IMG/VR virus record: IMGVR_UViG_3300042879_000585
Coordinates: 1 to 33,560 of that record
Direction: 5' to 3' (one strand)
Source of the DNA: a virus
Length of the DNA stretch: 33,560 bases
Below, in pieces: positions 1 through 6,437 of this stretch. The first letter of the stretch is position 1. The number at the start of each line of letters is the position of its first letter. Both the position numbers and the translations under genes were made by a program. The notes beneath the pieces are model-generated. The model ran no database searches, was not told the DNA's origin, and saw nothing but the letters and a program-made list of their open reading frames with translations.

Positions 1-1
1 T

Positions 2-202
2 TGCCCTAAATGGGTTGATAAACTTCAATTAAAAGCATTCTATCTAATAGCTAAACACTTGACAAATACCACAGGAATATCGTATCATGTTGATCACATA
101 GTACCATTAAGCAATGCACTAGTCTGTGGGCTTCATGTCCCTTGGAATTTGCAAGTGATAGAAGCCACAGAAAACATACGAAAAGGTAACACGTTTAAAT
201 GA
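2..202 (+). CDS. HNH homing endonuclease, C-terminal part (cut by window edge)
   Basis: An open frame runs from the left edge to a TGA at 200-202 and gives 66 residues. It contains YHVDHIVPL (residues 28-36) and then GLHVPWNLQVI and ATENIRKGN. This is the typical end of phage HNH nucleases: the D-H pair supplies the His-metal core and the later Asn residues complete the HNH fold. Such enzymes nick or cut DNA and often spread as free-standing homing endonucleases inserted between essential genes. Bases 1-215 are about 35% GC by hand count, against about 58% in the next gene, which points to recent acquisition. The N-terminus and start lie outside the window, so the full length and any linked intron cannot be judged. 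It sits just upstream of a polymerase gene that lacks its exonuclease half. Confidence 0.85.
   Translation, partial: CPKWVDKLQLKAFYLIAKHLTNTTGISYHVDHIVPLSNALVCGLHVPWNLQVIEATENIRKGNTFK
59..88 (+). promoter_or_regulatory. candidate sigma70-like promoter inside the HNH gene
   Basis: A perfect TTGACA lies at 59-64 and TATCAT (5/6 match to TATAAT) at 83-88, with an 18-base spacer. Transcription would begin near 95 and run into the 108-residue ORF and the polymerase. The surrounding DNA is AT-rich, so a chance match is more likely here than elsewhere. Confidence 0.35.
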
Positions 203-215
203 AACTGAATTACAA

Positions 216-542
216 ATGACTGAAGATGATGCGAGTATCAGGCGCCTATGGGCGAGCGTGATTATCCAAGCGTTGATTGACGCTACGTCCGAACCCAAGA
301 CCCCGGTTGCTCACGTCAACAAACGGCAGGCCCACGCATGGCTTACGGCAGAGTTTGGCACGACCGCCCAGAACTTTGACGAAGTCTGCTTGGCCGCCGA
401 CCTAGACCCCACCCGCGTCAGGCGCTTTGCCAAGTCCTACGAAGGACCGCCCTTGACTCTGCACCTCCTGTCGCGTATGCGAAACACGTTCCTGAAAGGC
501 GAGCCGCGTGAAGATACTGACGGACCTGACCCCGACTCCTGA
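216..542 (+). CDS. small conserved phage protein of unknown function
   Basis: This 108-residue soluble protein has no signal or membrane segment. The middle (about residues 45-75) reads FDEVCLAADLDPTRVRRFAK, a short helical stretch I associate with small phage proteins found near replication genes. I cannot name a function. The ATG at 216 has no convincing Shine-Dalgarno sequence: the bases upstream are A/T-rich and belong to the tail of the HNH segment. The 3' end overlaps the polymerase start by 35 bases, so translation of the two is probably coupled. The start is the least certain part. Confidence 0.6.
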   Translation: MTEDDASIRRLWASVIIQALIDATSEPKTPVAHVNKRQAHAWLTAEFGTTAQNFDEVCLAADLDPTRVRRFAKSYEGPPLTLHLLSRMRNTFLKGEPREDTDGPDPDS

Positions 543-1947
543 AACGCAGGAGATAGTTTACAACTCGCTCGATACCATGCAGACAATGGCCCTCAAAGAA
601 ATATATGATGGGGGCCTTTTGCCTGACTGGGCTGCAACAACTTACCGCTACAGCGAACTGATGCTGGGTCCCATCCTTACCATGATGCGACGTGGCGTAC
701 AGATCGACACCGAACGGCGCGACCGTCTAGTCGAAGGGCTGCGCCTCCGCGCCGACAAGGTGCAAGCCAACTTCGATCTAGTGTGTGAAGCATTGTGGGG
801 TACGACCATCAACCACAACTCCACGCCCCAGCTTACCACCCTGTTCTACGAATTCCTTGCCATCCCCGAGCAAACCAAATCCAAGAAGGGGGAAACCAAA
901 GTAGGAGCAGACCGTGAAATCCTTGAACGCATCACCCGCGAATACCCACGCGGCGCCTTCTTCGCCAACCACATCCTCCGCATCCGCGACCTTGAAAAGC
1001 AGATTGAATTCCTTTCCAAGAAGCTGTCGCCAACCAATCGCTTCCACGCTTCGTTCAATATTGCGGGGACTGAGACGTTCCGACTTTCGTCTAGTGAACA
1101 TCCGTTCCGTATCGGCAGTAACCTTCAGAACATACCGAAAGAAGCGCGCACCTGCTTTGTCGCGGACCCCGGCTACGTACTATTCTATTCTGATCAACAA
1201 GGCGCAGAAGCGCGGATTGTTGCGTATCTTTCGGGAGATGAAAACTACATCGCCGCAGTTGAAGGTGGTGACTCACACACAATGGTCGCTTCCATGGTCT
1301 TTGGCTTCCCGCCTGAACGCGAGTTGGCTGAACGTGAATACTACCGGGGCTATTCATATCGTGACATCACGAAGCGGGGCGCCCACGGAAGTAACTACTA
1401 TGGAAAGCCCTTTACTCTGGCACAGCAGATGAAGGTGGAGACTGCCGTTGCCGAAGCCTTCCAAGCGCAGTACTTCAAGCGGTTTCCTGGCATCAGCGAC
1501 TGGCATGTGTGGGTAGCCCATGAGCTACAGACCAAGGGCTATCTGGTCAGTCCCTTCGGCATACGCCGCACCTTCTGGTCCCGCCGCTGGGACGATGCTA
1601 CCCTGCGCGAAGCCATTGCCTTCGTACCCCAGCACTGTGTCGGCGTTCTGATGAACGTGGGCATCTACCGTTTGTGGGAACGCTTCGAAGGTAAGCCCGG
1701 CGCCGACGTCCAGATACTACTGAACTTACATGATGCCGTGCTTGGTCAGGTCCGCATTGACAAAGCCGACCAGTTGCTGCCGGAAGTTCTTGACTGCCTT
1801 AACTTTCCGTTTCCGATCAAAGACATCAAGGGAATAGAACGCGAAATAGTTATTCCATTCGATGTGGAAATCGGATATAACTGGGGTAAGGCCAGCACCA
1901 GCAATCCGGGGGGCCTGAAGAAATGGAGGTCCAATGGCAAAGCATGA
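508..1947 (+). CDS. family A DNA polymerase (PolA-like), polymerase domain with truncated exonuclease part
   Basis: This is the replicative DNA polymerase of the phage. The 479 residues begin in what looks like the end of the 3'-5' exonuclease domain: YNSLD at 18-22 fits the Exo III motif YxxxD. The thumb, palm and fingers follow. Motif A is YSDQQGAEAR (227-236, catalytic D229). Motif B is RDITKRGAHGSNYYGK (285-300), with His where cellular enzymes have Phe or Tyr. Motif C is LHDA (407-410), with Ala replacing the usual Glu after His-Asp. Full-length enzymes carry about 200 more N-terminal residues for the exonuclease; here that part must be a separate gene to the left or be lost. The GTG start at 508 has a good Shine-Dalgarno (GAAAGG, 494-499) and overlaps the previous ORF. 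The next gene begins inside its last codons. Confidence 0.92.
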   Translation: MKILTDLTPTPETQEIVYNSLDTMQTMALKEIYDGGLLPDWAATTYRYSELMLGPILTMMRRGVQIDTERRDRLVEGLRLRADKVQANFDLVCEALWGTTINHNSTPQLTTLFYEFLAIPEQTKSKKGETKVGADREILERITREYPRGAFFANHILRIRDLEKQIEFLSKKLSPTNRFHASFNIAGTETFRLSSSEHPFRIGSNLQNIPKEARTCFVADPGYVLFYSDQQGAEARIVAYLSGDENYIAAVEGGDSHTMVASMVFGFPPERELAEREYYRGYSYRDITKRGAHGSNYYGKPFTLAQQMKVETAVAEAFQAQYFKRFPGISDWHVWVAHELQTKGYLVSPFGIRRTFWSRRWDDATLREAIAFVPQHCVGVLMNVGIYRLWERFEGKPGADVQILLNLHDAVLGQVRIDKADQLLPEVLDCLNFPFPIKDIKGIEREIVIPFDVEIGYNWGKASTSNPGGLKKWRSNGKA

Positions 1948-2140
1948 CTACCTAAGTGATCGAGCAGCCAACTACAAGCTCATGGCCGACATCAAGAACT
2001 GGTGGCGGAAGCGCGGCTACATCGTCCGCGTGTGGCTTGAGAAGGCAATCGACCCGTCGAATGGAACCAACATCTGGGTCATCCGTTCTAACATTGTGCA
2101 AACCGTATCAAACGCAAGGAGTGGATACAGTGTCGAATGA
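1934..2140 (+). CDS. small hypothetical protein
   Basis: The product has 68 residues and is basic and Trp-rich (KNWWRKRGY and VRVWLEK in the first half). The compact alternation of strands and helices could suit a small nucleic-acid-binding protein, but no family is recognised. The ATG at 1934 has a strong Shine-Dalgarno, GGAGG, at 1925-1929 and overlaps the polymerase stop at 1947. Its own stop overlaps the next gene. This arrangement supports it as a real member of the replication operon. Confidence 0.6.
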   Translation: MAKHDYLSDRAANYKLMADIKNWWRKRGYIVRVWLEKAIDPSNGTNIWVIRSNIVQTVSNARSGYSVE

Positions 2141-2435
2141 AAACGTAGTGCCCTTCCGGGTAATCACTTCCGCTAAGCCAGCGCAGCCAGAGATTGTGAC
2201 CGCCGACTTCACGCCCGAGCAAACCGAGCTGATCCAGTCCATCACGGACATGGTGGAGTTCATGCTCGAAAACAAACATACCATTCGTAACTTCGTGTGC
2301 AGCTTCAGCATGGACGCACCCAACGGCACCGACACTGAATGCCGGGTACTGTCCTCCCCTATCGAAGCCCGCGACTTCGCCTTGCTTATCAAGGTGCTGG
2401 AAAACTCTTTCTTCAGGAATCTTAACGGCGGATGA
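2130..2435 (+). CDS. hypothetical phage protein in the replication operon
   Basis: I place the start at the GTG at 2130, eight bases after AAGGAG (2116-2121), which gives 101 residues. Longer versions of the frame reach back into the previous gene and lack such a site. The protein is acidic, soluble and mixed alpha/beta, with a central helix (about 28-47, TPEQTELIQSITDMVEFML). No motif tells its role. It overlaps the gene before it and the gene after it (ATGA at 2432-2435), so it belongs to the same transcript as the polymerase and the nuclease-like gene. Confidence 0.6.
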   Translation: MSNENVVPFRVITSAKPAQPEIVTADFTPEQTELIQSITDMVEFMLENKHTIRNFVCSFSMDAPNGTDTECRVLSSPIEARDFALLIKVLENSFFRNLNGG

Positions 2436-2887
2436 AACTAGGCTCGCCTGTTGTAGCGCGTCATGCTGACTACATTCCCCAGTTCCCAAAGCAGAAACGC
2501 ACCAAAGCACAGCAGGCGGGTATCTCCTTCGAGCGCGCAGTCCACAAGCGACTGACTGCCCTATACCCGCGCATCGACATATCGCCTTGGCTTTACTACA
2601 AGACGCCCCGGCGTAGCGGTGTCTGCCAGCCTGATGCCCTGGTCTGGTTGGCAGACGACCACATCTGCATAGTCGAAATCAAACTGTCATGGATGCGCCC
2701 CGTCCGCAAAAAGCTGATGGAATTTTATGGCCCCATCGTCCAGGCAATCTATCCCAATGCCACCTTATCTTATTTGCAAGTCTACAAGAACGCAAAAACT
2801 TCTTCCCATAAGAAACCTTTTAGTATATATAAGCTTGAAGATATTCCTCCAACCAAGTACAAGGAATGCCAATGGTTAGGACTCTGA
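2432..2887 (+). CDS. PD-(D/E)XK nuclease-like protein (possible Holliday junction resolvase or exonuclease)
   Basis: These 151 residues have the core of the PD-(D/E)XK nuclease fold: Glu34 in an N-terminal helix (GISFERAVHKRL), then QPDALVW (Asp68) and IVEIKLS (Glu82, Lys84). These are the acidic and lysine residues that bind metal and cut DNA. The length is close to that of T7 endonuclease I (149 residues), and the position between polymerase and dUTPase suits a junction-resolving or replication nuclease, but the family is not settled by these motifs. The start is the ATG at 2432 overlapping the previous stop. The 3' end (2820-2860) is locally AT-rich. Confidence 0.72.
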   Translation: MKLGSPVVARHADYIPQFPKQKRTKAQQAGISFERAVHKRLTALYPRIDISPWLYYKTPRRSGVCQPDALVWLADDHICIVEIKLSWMRPVRKKLMEFYGPIVQAIYPNATLSYLQVYKNAKTSSHKKPFSIYKLEDIPPTKYKECQWLGL

Positions 2888-3330
2888 AATTCAAGCGGCT
2901 CACCGACACCGCCACCATCCCCACCCGCGCCACCTCCGGTGCCGCCTGCTTTGACCTGTACGCAGACGAAGCCCAATGGCTTGACGACATGCGGACCCGG
3001 CGCACCGTCGGCACAGGCATCGCCATCGAGTTGCCGCCCGGCCATGTCGGTCTGGTCTGCTCCCGCTCTGGCCTTGCCGCCAAGGAAGGCATCCACGTAA
3101 TCAACGCACCCGGCGTCATTGACGAAGATTACCGTGGCGAACTGAAGGTTATCTTGGGGCGCCTGCCCTTCTCCCCGCAGTGGCCGTCGCCCGACATCAT
3201 TATGATCGAACAGGGAATGCGTATCGCTCAGTTGATGATCCTCCCCCTGCCACAACTAGAAGTTGCAGAAGTATCTGACCTTACAACCACAGAGCGCGGG
3301 GCTGGTGGCCTCGGTTCGACAGGAGTCTGA
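2872..3330 (+). CDS. dut: deoxyuridine 5'-triphosphate nucleotidohydrolase (dUTPase)
   Basis: This enzyme hydrolyses dUTP to dUMP and pyrophosphate, which keeps uracil out of new DNA and feeds dTMP synthesis. All five trimeric dUTPase motifs are present: ATSGAACFDLYA (20-31), PGHVGLVCSRSGLA (56-69), NAPGVIDEDYRG (78-89, with substrate-ring Tyr87 and Asp84), GMRIAQLMI, and the P-loop-like C-terminal motif RGAGGLGSTG. The length of 152 residues is normal. An ATG at 2866 directly abuts AAGGA, so I prefer the ATG at 2872, which has proper spacing. The gene overlaps the end of the nuclease gene. Confidence 0.96.
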   Translation: MVRTLKFKRLTDTATIPTRATSGAACFDLYADEAQWLDDMRTRRTVGTGIAIELPPGHVGLVCSRSGLAAKEGIHVINAPGVIDEDYRGELKVILGRLPFSPQWPSPDIIMIEQGMRIAQLMILPLPQLEVAEVSDLTTTERGAGGLGSTGV

Positions 3331-3331
3331 C

Positions 3332-3514
3332 ATGATCATATCCCAAATCAGCGCAACAGCCTGCATCTTGTTTGCCGTGGTGGCTTTCGTGACTTCGCAA
3401 TTCGTCACTTATGATTCGCCCTTGAATTGGATCGACCGTCTCGGCATGACTGCTGCAACCTGCACCCTACTTAGCGCGGTTGTTGCGGTCCTTGCTATGA
3501 TTTGGGGGCTGTGA
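3332..3514 (+). CDS. small two-helix membrane protein
   Basis: The ATG at 3332 follows AGGAG (3321-3325) with good spacing, right after the dUTPase stop, and gives 60 residues. A longer in-frame start at 3263 lies inside dUTPase and is unlikely. Two hydrophobic segments (about 5-23 and 38-57) separated by a short polar loop (YDSPLNWIDRLG) predict a hairpin in the inner membrane. It might serve as an early membrane or superinfection protein, but nothing in the sequence fixes this. Its stop overlaps the next start (TGATG). Confidence 0.6.
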   Translation: MIISQISATACILFAVVAFVTSQFVTYDSPLNWIDRLGMTAATCTLLSAVVAVLAMIWGL

Positions 3515-3891
3515 TGGACACCAACCCCAAAACCCAGTATGGCCTAGCCAAACCCGGCTTGAGCAGCGTGCCACCCCTTCCCCTCTTTGCTATCGGTCAA
3601 GTCATGGCAGACGGCGCCGCCAAGTATGGTTCGATGAACTGGCGCAAGGACCCTGTGTCCGCTTCCACCTATTACGACGCAGCCATGCGCCACCTGATGG
3701 CGTGGTGGGATGGTCAGGACCTCGACCCTATGACGGGCCTGTCGCATCTAGCCCACGTCGCTGCCAACATGTGCATCCTGCTTGATGCTGACAGCGGGCC
3801 ATGGCTACAGGACGACCGTCCCCTTGCTGGCTTCGCCAACGAATACATTTCCGATAACACAAGGGAACTGAAGGGAACTGCCAGTTCATGA
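3514..3891 (+). CDS. dATP/dGTP diphosphohydrolase-like protein (DUF5664 / PF18909 type)
   Basis: These 125 residues have the pattern of this family: GAAKYGSMNW (about 34-43), then RHLMAWWDGQDLDPMTGLSHLAHVAANM as one run (about 59-86). Family members are annotated as N-terminal dATP/dGTP diphosphohydrolase domains, related in role to MazG-type nucleotide pool enzymes. Such enzymes are also found in phages that replace adenine with 2-aminoadenine, though purZ is not in this window. The start is the ATG at 3514 overlapping the previous stop, with GGGGG at 3504-3508. Its stop overlaps the phosphoesterase start by ATGA. The family match is by pattern recognition. Confidence 0.75.
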   Translation: MDTNPKTQYGLAKPGLSSVPPLPLFAIGQVMADGAAKYGSMNWRKDPVSASTYYDAAMRHLMAWWDGQDLDPMTGLSHLAHVAANMCILLDADSGPWLQDDRPLAGFANEYISDNTRELKGTASS

Positions 3892-4664
3892 CAAGTAAGT
3901 TCAAGCCCCAGACGGTGCTGCTAATCCCAGACACCCACGCCATGCCGGGCGACAGCCTTGAACGCTTCGGCAAACTGATGGCCTACCTTGATAAGCGTAA
4001 CGCCACACTTGACAAGATCATTCACATTGGCGACCTGTGGGACTTCGCTTCCCTTTGCACCCACGACATGGACTCTCCCGACTGGTACAAGCGTTCCCTG
4101 AACGACGACATTCAGGCCGGGCTTGAAGCCCTCGATTGGATCGTCTCGATAGCCCACGCCTACGGCAAGGCGGAAATCCATTTCATTGAAGGCAATCACG
4201 AGGATCGCTATAACAAATGGATGAAGTCCGACAACCGCCTGCTGACTTCGGGCTTTCCGCAAACTGTCCAGCAACTGCTGAAGAACTACCGACCGCAAGC
4301 GAACGTGAAGTTCCACCCCTTCCTGAAACCTGTTACGCTTATGGGTGCAGTCTTTCAACACTACTTCGTGAGCGGGGTAATGGGGCGCCCGCAAGGCGGC
4401 GAACACCACGCTAATAACCTGCTGAAATCCCAACACGCCTCCTGCATTTGCGGGCACTCCCACCTCCTATCGACGGCCACCCGCACCAAGGCCGATGGCT
4501 CCAAGCTCCACGCCCTAGTGGCCGGGTGCTTCGTCGACCCGAAGGGGGACTTCTCCTATGCCAAGGCAGCCAAGAAGTTATGGTGGAACGGCGTCCATCT
4601 GTTACATTTCTACGCGCCCGGCGAGTTCGACGTCGAGTCTATCAGTCTTGAAAGATTGAACTAA
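3888..4664 (+). CDS. calcineurin-like metallophosphoesterase
   Basis: The 258 residues hold the full metal-binding set of this superfamily: PDTH (14-17), GDLWD (48-52), GNHED (102-106), His158 in FQHYF, and GHSH (189-192). Such enzymes use two metal ions to cleave phosphomonoesters or diesters. Phage members include nucleotidases, nucleic-acid repair enzymes and protein phosphatases, and the substrate cannot be read from the motifs. It ends the first + strand block, which also carries polymerase, dUTPase and the diphosphohydrolase, so a role in DNA or nucleotide metabolism is the simplest guess. The ATG at 3888 overlaps the preceding stop. A promoter for the next block lies over its last codons. 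Confidence 0.9.
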   Translation: MTSKFKPQTVLLIPDTHAMPGDSLERFGKLMAYLDKRNATLDKIIHIGDLWDFASLCTHDMDSPDWYKRSLNDDIQAGLEALDWIVSIAHAYGKAEIHFIEGNHEDRYNKWMKSDNRLLTSGFPQTVQQLLKNYRPQANVKFHPFLKPVTLMGAVFQHYFVSGVMGRPQGGEHHANNLLKSQHASCICGHSHLLSTATRTKADGSKLHALVAGCFVDPKGDFSYAKAAKKLWWNGVHLLHFYAPGEFDVESISLERLN

Positions 4665-4676
4665 CTGTAGTATAAT
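4648..4676 (+). promoter_or_regulatory. strong sigma70-like promoter, predicted leaderless
   Basis: TTGAAA at 4648-4653 and a perfect TATAAT at 4671-4676 are separated by exactly 17 bases, an 11/12 consensus match. The next ATG is at 4683. Six bases separate the -10 box from it, so the expected first transcribed base is the A of that ATG. It opens the lysis and basic-protein block. The same hexamers and spacer recur on the - strand at 28717-28745. Confidence 0.8.
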
Positions 4677-4682
4677 GGGGGC

Positions 4683-4937
4683 ATGGCCAAGACCCCAGCA
4701 TGGCAACGGGCCGAAGGTAAGAATCCCGCTGGTGGACTCAATGCCAAAGGCCGTGCCTCCTACAATCGTGCGAACCCCGGCAAGCCCGGCTTGAAGGCGC
4801 CCCAACCAGAGGGTGGCCCGCGCCGCGATTCCTTTTGCGCCCGCATGAAGGGCATGAAGAAGAAGCTGACTAGCGCCAAGACAGCCAACGATCCCAACTC
4901 CCGCATCAACAAAAGCCTGCGGGCCTGGAACTGTTAA
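4683..4937 (+). CDS. small conserved basic protein (DUF6321-like)
   Basis: This 84-residue, strongly basic protein begins AKTPAWQRAEGKNPAGGLN and continues with GRASYNRANPGKPGLK, RRDSFCARMKGMKKKL and INKSLRAWNC. I recognise this as a small family common in environmental phages, which I believe is DUF6321, function unknown. The family normally begins with the same AKTPAWQ residues, which fixes the ATG at 4683. It is the first gene after the strong promoter, and its transcript may start at the ATG itself. A GGGGG run at 4677-4681 could act as a ribosome site on read-through mRNA. DNA or RNA binding is plausible from the charge, not shown. Confidence 0.8.
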   Translation: MAKTPAWQRAEGKNPAGGLNAKGRASYNRANPGKPGLKAPQPEGGPRRDSFCARMKGMKKKLTSAKTANDPNSRINKSLRAWNC

Positions 4938-4946
4938 GGCCGTGTC

Positions 4947-5411
4947 GTGGAGCTACCTAAGATCACGCCTGTTGTTCAGTTCTTTACGGCTGCTTTCGCG
5001 TTGGCGGTCGGTGGCTATTCTGCGGGTGAAAAGTTTGGCTGGTTCCGCAACGACATTATTGCCTGGGCACCTGAACATTTCCGCATCGTTGATACCAAGA
5101 TCGGCCAGCCTGTGGCTGTCACTGTGGCCCGCATCAAGAAACGCGACGACTGCTCAGTCGAGGATTTCAAGGTTACGATCCGCGACAGTGCCAGCGTCAT
5201 TCATGAAGCCGCCCCCAGCATGACCCGCTTTACAGGCCCCGCTGGCCCCGAAATTGATACCTTCACCTACATGCTTGATATTGCAGACAAAGATACCATT
5301 GCGCCCGGTAGGGCAACCCTTCTAGCGACGATCCGTTACAAGTGCCCCGAAGGCGAACGCACTGTGACGTATCCCCGTCACCCGAACTTGACGTTTGTAC
5401 TGGAGAAATAA
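4947..5411 (+). CDS. membrane-anchored protein in the lysis cassette
   Basis: These 154 residues carry one N-terminal hydrophobic segment (about 9-27, VVQFFTAAFALAVGGYSAG) and then a soluble domain rich in beta strands, with Cys residues in DDCSVED and KCPEG. The likely topology is an inner-membrane anchor with the rest in the periplasm. The gene is directly upstream of holin and endolysin, so a part in lysis (for example as a spanin-like or antiholin partner) is possible, but no lipoprotein signal or coiled coil supports a classic spanin. The start is the GTG at 4947, preceded by TAAGG (4935-4939). The end overlaps the Shine-Dalgarno of the holin gene. Confidence 0.65.
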   Translation: MELPKITPVVQFFTAAFALAVGGYSAGEKFGWFRNDIIAWAPEHFRIVDTKIGQPVAVTVARIKKRDDCSVEDFKVTIRDSASVIHEAAPSMTRFTGPAGPEIDTFTYMLDIADKDTIAPGRATLLATIRYKCPEGERTVTYPRHPNLTFVLEK

Positions 5412-5412
5412 G

Positions 5413-5931
5413 TTGGACGCGCTCCTTAATTTAGTTCGCACTGTTGCGCCCACTATTGCGTCTGCCGTCGGTGGTCCGCTGGCTGGCATGGCTACCCGCG
5501 CCATCTCTGAAGCTCTGTTGGGAAAGCCCGATGGTACTGAGACGGAACTTATGGAAGCTGCGGCCAAAGCTACGCCCGAGCAACTGCTTGCCCTGAAGAA
5601 TGCTGAACAGGACTTTGCTGTACGCATGCGCGAACTGGACATTGATCTGGAGCGGATCGCCAACGAAGACCGTAACTCGGCGCGCAACCGGGAAATCAAA
5701 ACCAAAGACTGGACCCCTCGCATCCTGGCTTGGTCAGTTACGACTGGTTATTTTGGTGTTCTGTTCTACATGCTAACCCATGGTCTTCCAACCACGGGTG
5801 GGTCTGAGGCCATGCTTGTGATGCTAGGCACCCTTGGCACCGCCTGGGGCGGTATTATGGCCTATTACTTTGGCAGCAGCGCGGGTTCCAAAGAAAAGAC
5901 TGAAGCTATGAATAGGATGGCCAGCAAGTGA
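5413..5931 (+). CDS. holin, three-TM gene-transfer-agent-type family (PF11351-like)
   Basis: The holin permeabilises the inner membrane to release endolysin. The start is the TTG at 5413, placed six bases after GGAGA (5402-5406), giving 172 residues. The first third has a weakly hydrophobic segment (VAPTIASAVGGPLAGMATRAI) and then an acidic/basic helix rich in Glu and Arg. The conserved part is NREIKTKDWTPRILAW followed by two strong TM helices and YYFGSSAGSKEKTE at the end. This ending is characteristic of the holin family first named from gene transfer agents. It lies directly upstream of the endolysin, with a four-base overlap. Confidence 0.85.
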   Translation: MDALLNLVRTVAPTIASAVGGPLAGMATRAISEALLGKPDGTETELMEAAAKATPEQLLALKNAEQDFAVRMRELDIDLERIANEDRNSARNREIKTKDWTPRILAWSVTTGYFGVLFYMLTHGLPTTGGSEAMLVMLGTLGTAWGGIMAYYFGSSAGSKEKTEAMNRMASK

Positions 5932-6437
5932 AAGAGAATTTCGACAAGTCGTTGGCTTTGATTCTGAAGCACGAGGGGCTGTGGAGCGACCACAGGGATG
6001 ATCCCGGCGGCGCCACTATGAAGGGCGTGACGTTGGCCAGCTTCTCAGAATTCAAGGGCCGGGCGATGGCCAAGGAAGAACTTCGCGCCATTTCGGATGC
6101 CGACCTTCACGCCATCTATAAGACTAAGTACTGGGATGCGGTACGCTGCGACGAACTGAAGCCGGGCGTCGACCTGTTGGCCTTCGACATGGCAGTCAAC
6201 AAAGGTGTGGGCCGGGCGGCCAAGCTAATGCAGCGGGCGGCAGGCGTCGCAGAAGACGGGGCACTCGGGCCTAAGAGTATGGCCGCCATCAATGCCATAG
6301 ACCCCCGCGACTTCATTGCTAAGGTATCCGAGGCGCGCCGTGACTTCTACAAAAGCTTGAAGACCTTTCCTGTATTTGGCAAGGGCTGGCTGCGCCGCGT
6401 AGACGAAACTGAAAAGGAAGCTTTGCATGCCGCTTAA
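5928..6437 (+). CDS. endolysin, glycoside hydrolase family 108 (N-acetylmuramidase-like)
   Basis: This enzyme degrades peptidoglycan at the end of infection. The 169 residues start with the GH108 signature: LKHEGLWSDHRDDPGGATMKG, where Glu16 is the expected catalytic acid and the DPGGAT loop is diagnostic. A middle helix region (DLLAFDMAVNKGVGRAAKL) leads to a C-terminal putative peptidoglycan-binding domain (about 85-165). The usual length of these phage lysozymes is 160-190 residues. No signal peptide is seen, so it depends on the holin just upstream. The GTG start at 5928 has AGGATGG at 5914-5920. The next gene starts inside its last codons. Confidence 0.93.
   Translation: MKENFDKSLALILKHEGLWSDHRDDPGGATMKGVTLASFSEFKGRAMAKEELRAISDADLHAIYKTKYWDAVRCDELKPGVDLLAFDMAVNKGVGRAAKLMQRAAGVAEDGALGPKSMAAINAIDPRDFIAKVSEARRDFYKSLKTFPVFGKGWLRRVDETEKEALHAA

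Noticed and set aside
2820-2860. AT-rich run TATATATAAG before dUTPase as a promoter
   Set aside because: No -35 box lies at 16-18 bases. The run encodes the end of the nuclease-like protein, so composition alone explains it.
3263-3331. Longer start for the small membrane protein, inside dUTPase
   Set aside because: The extension overlaps conserved motif V of dUTPase and lacks a ribosome site, whereas the ATG at 3332 has AGGAG at good spacing.
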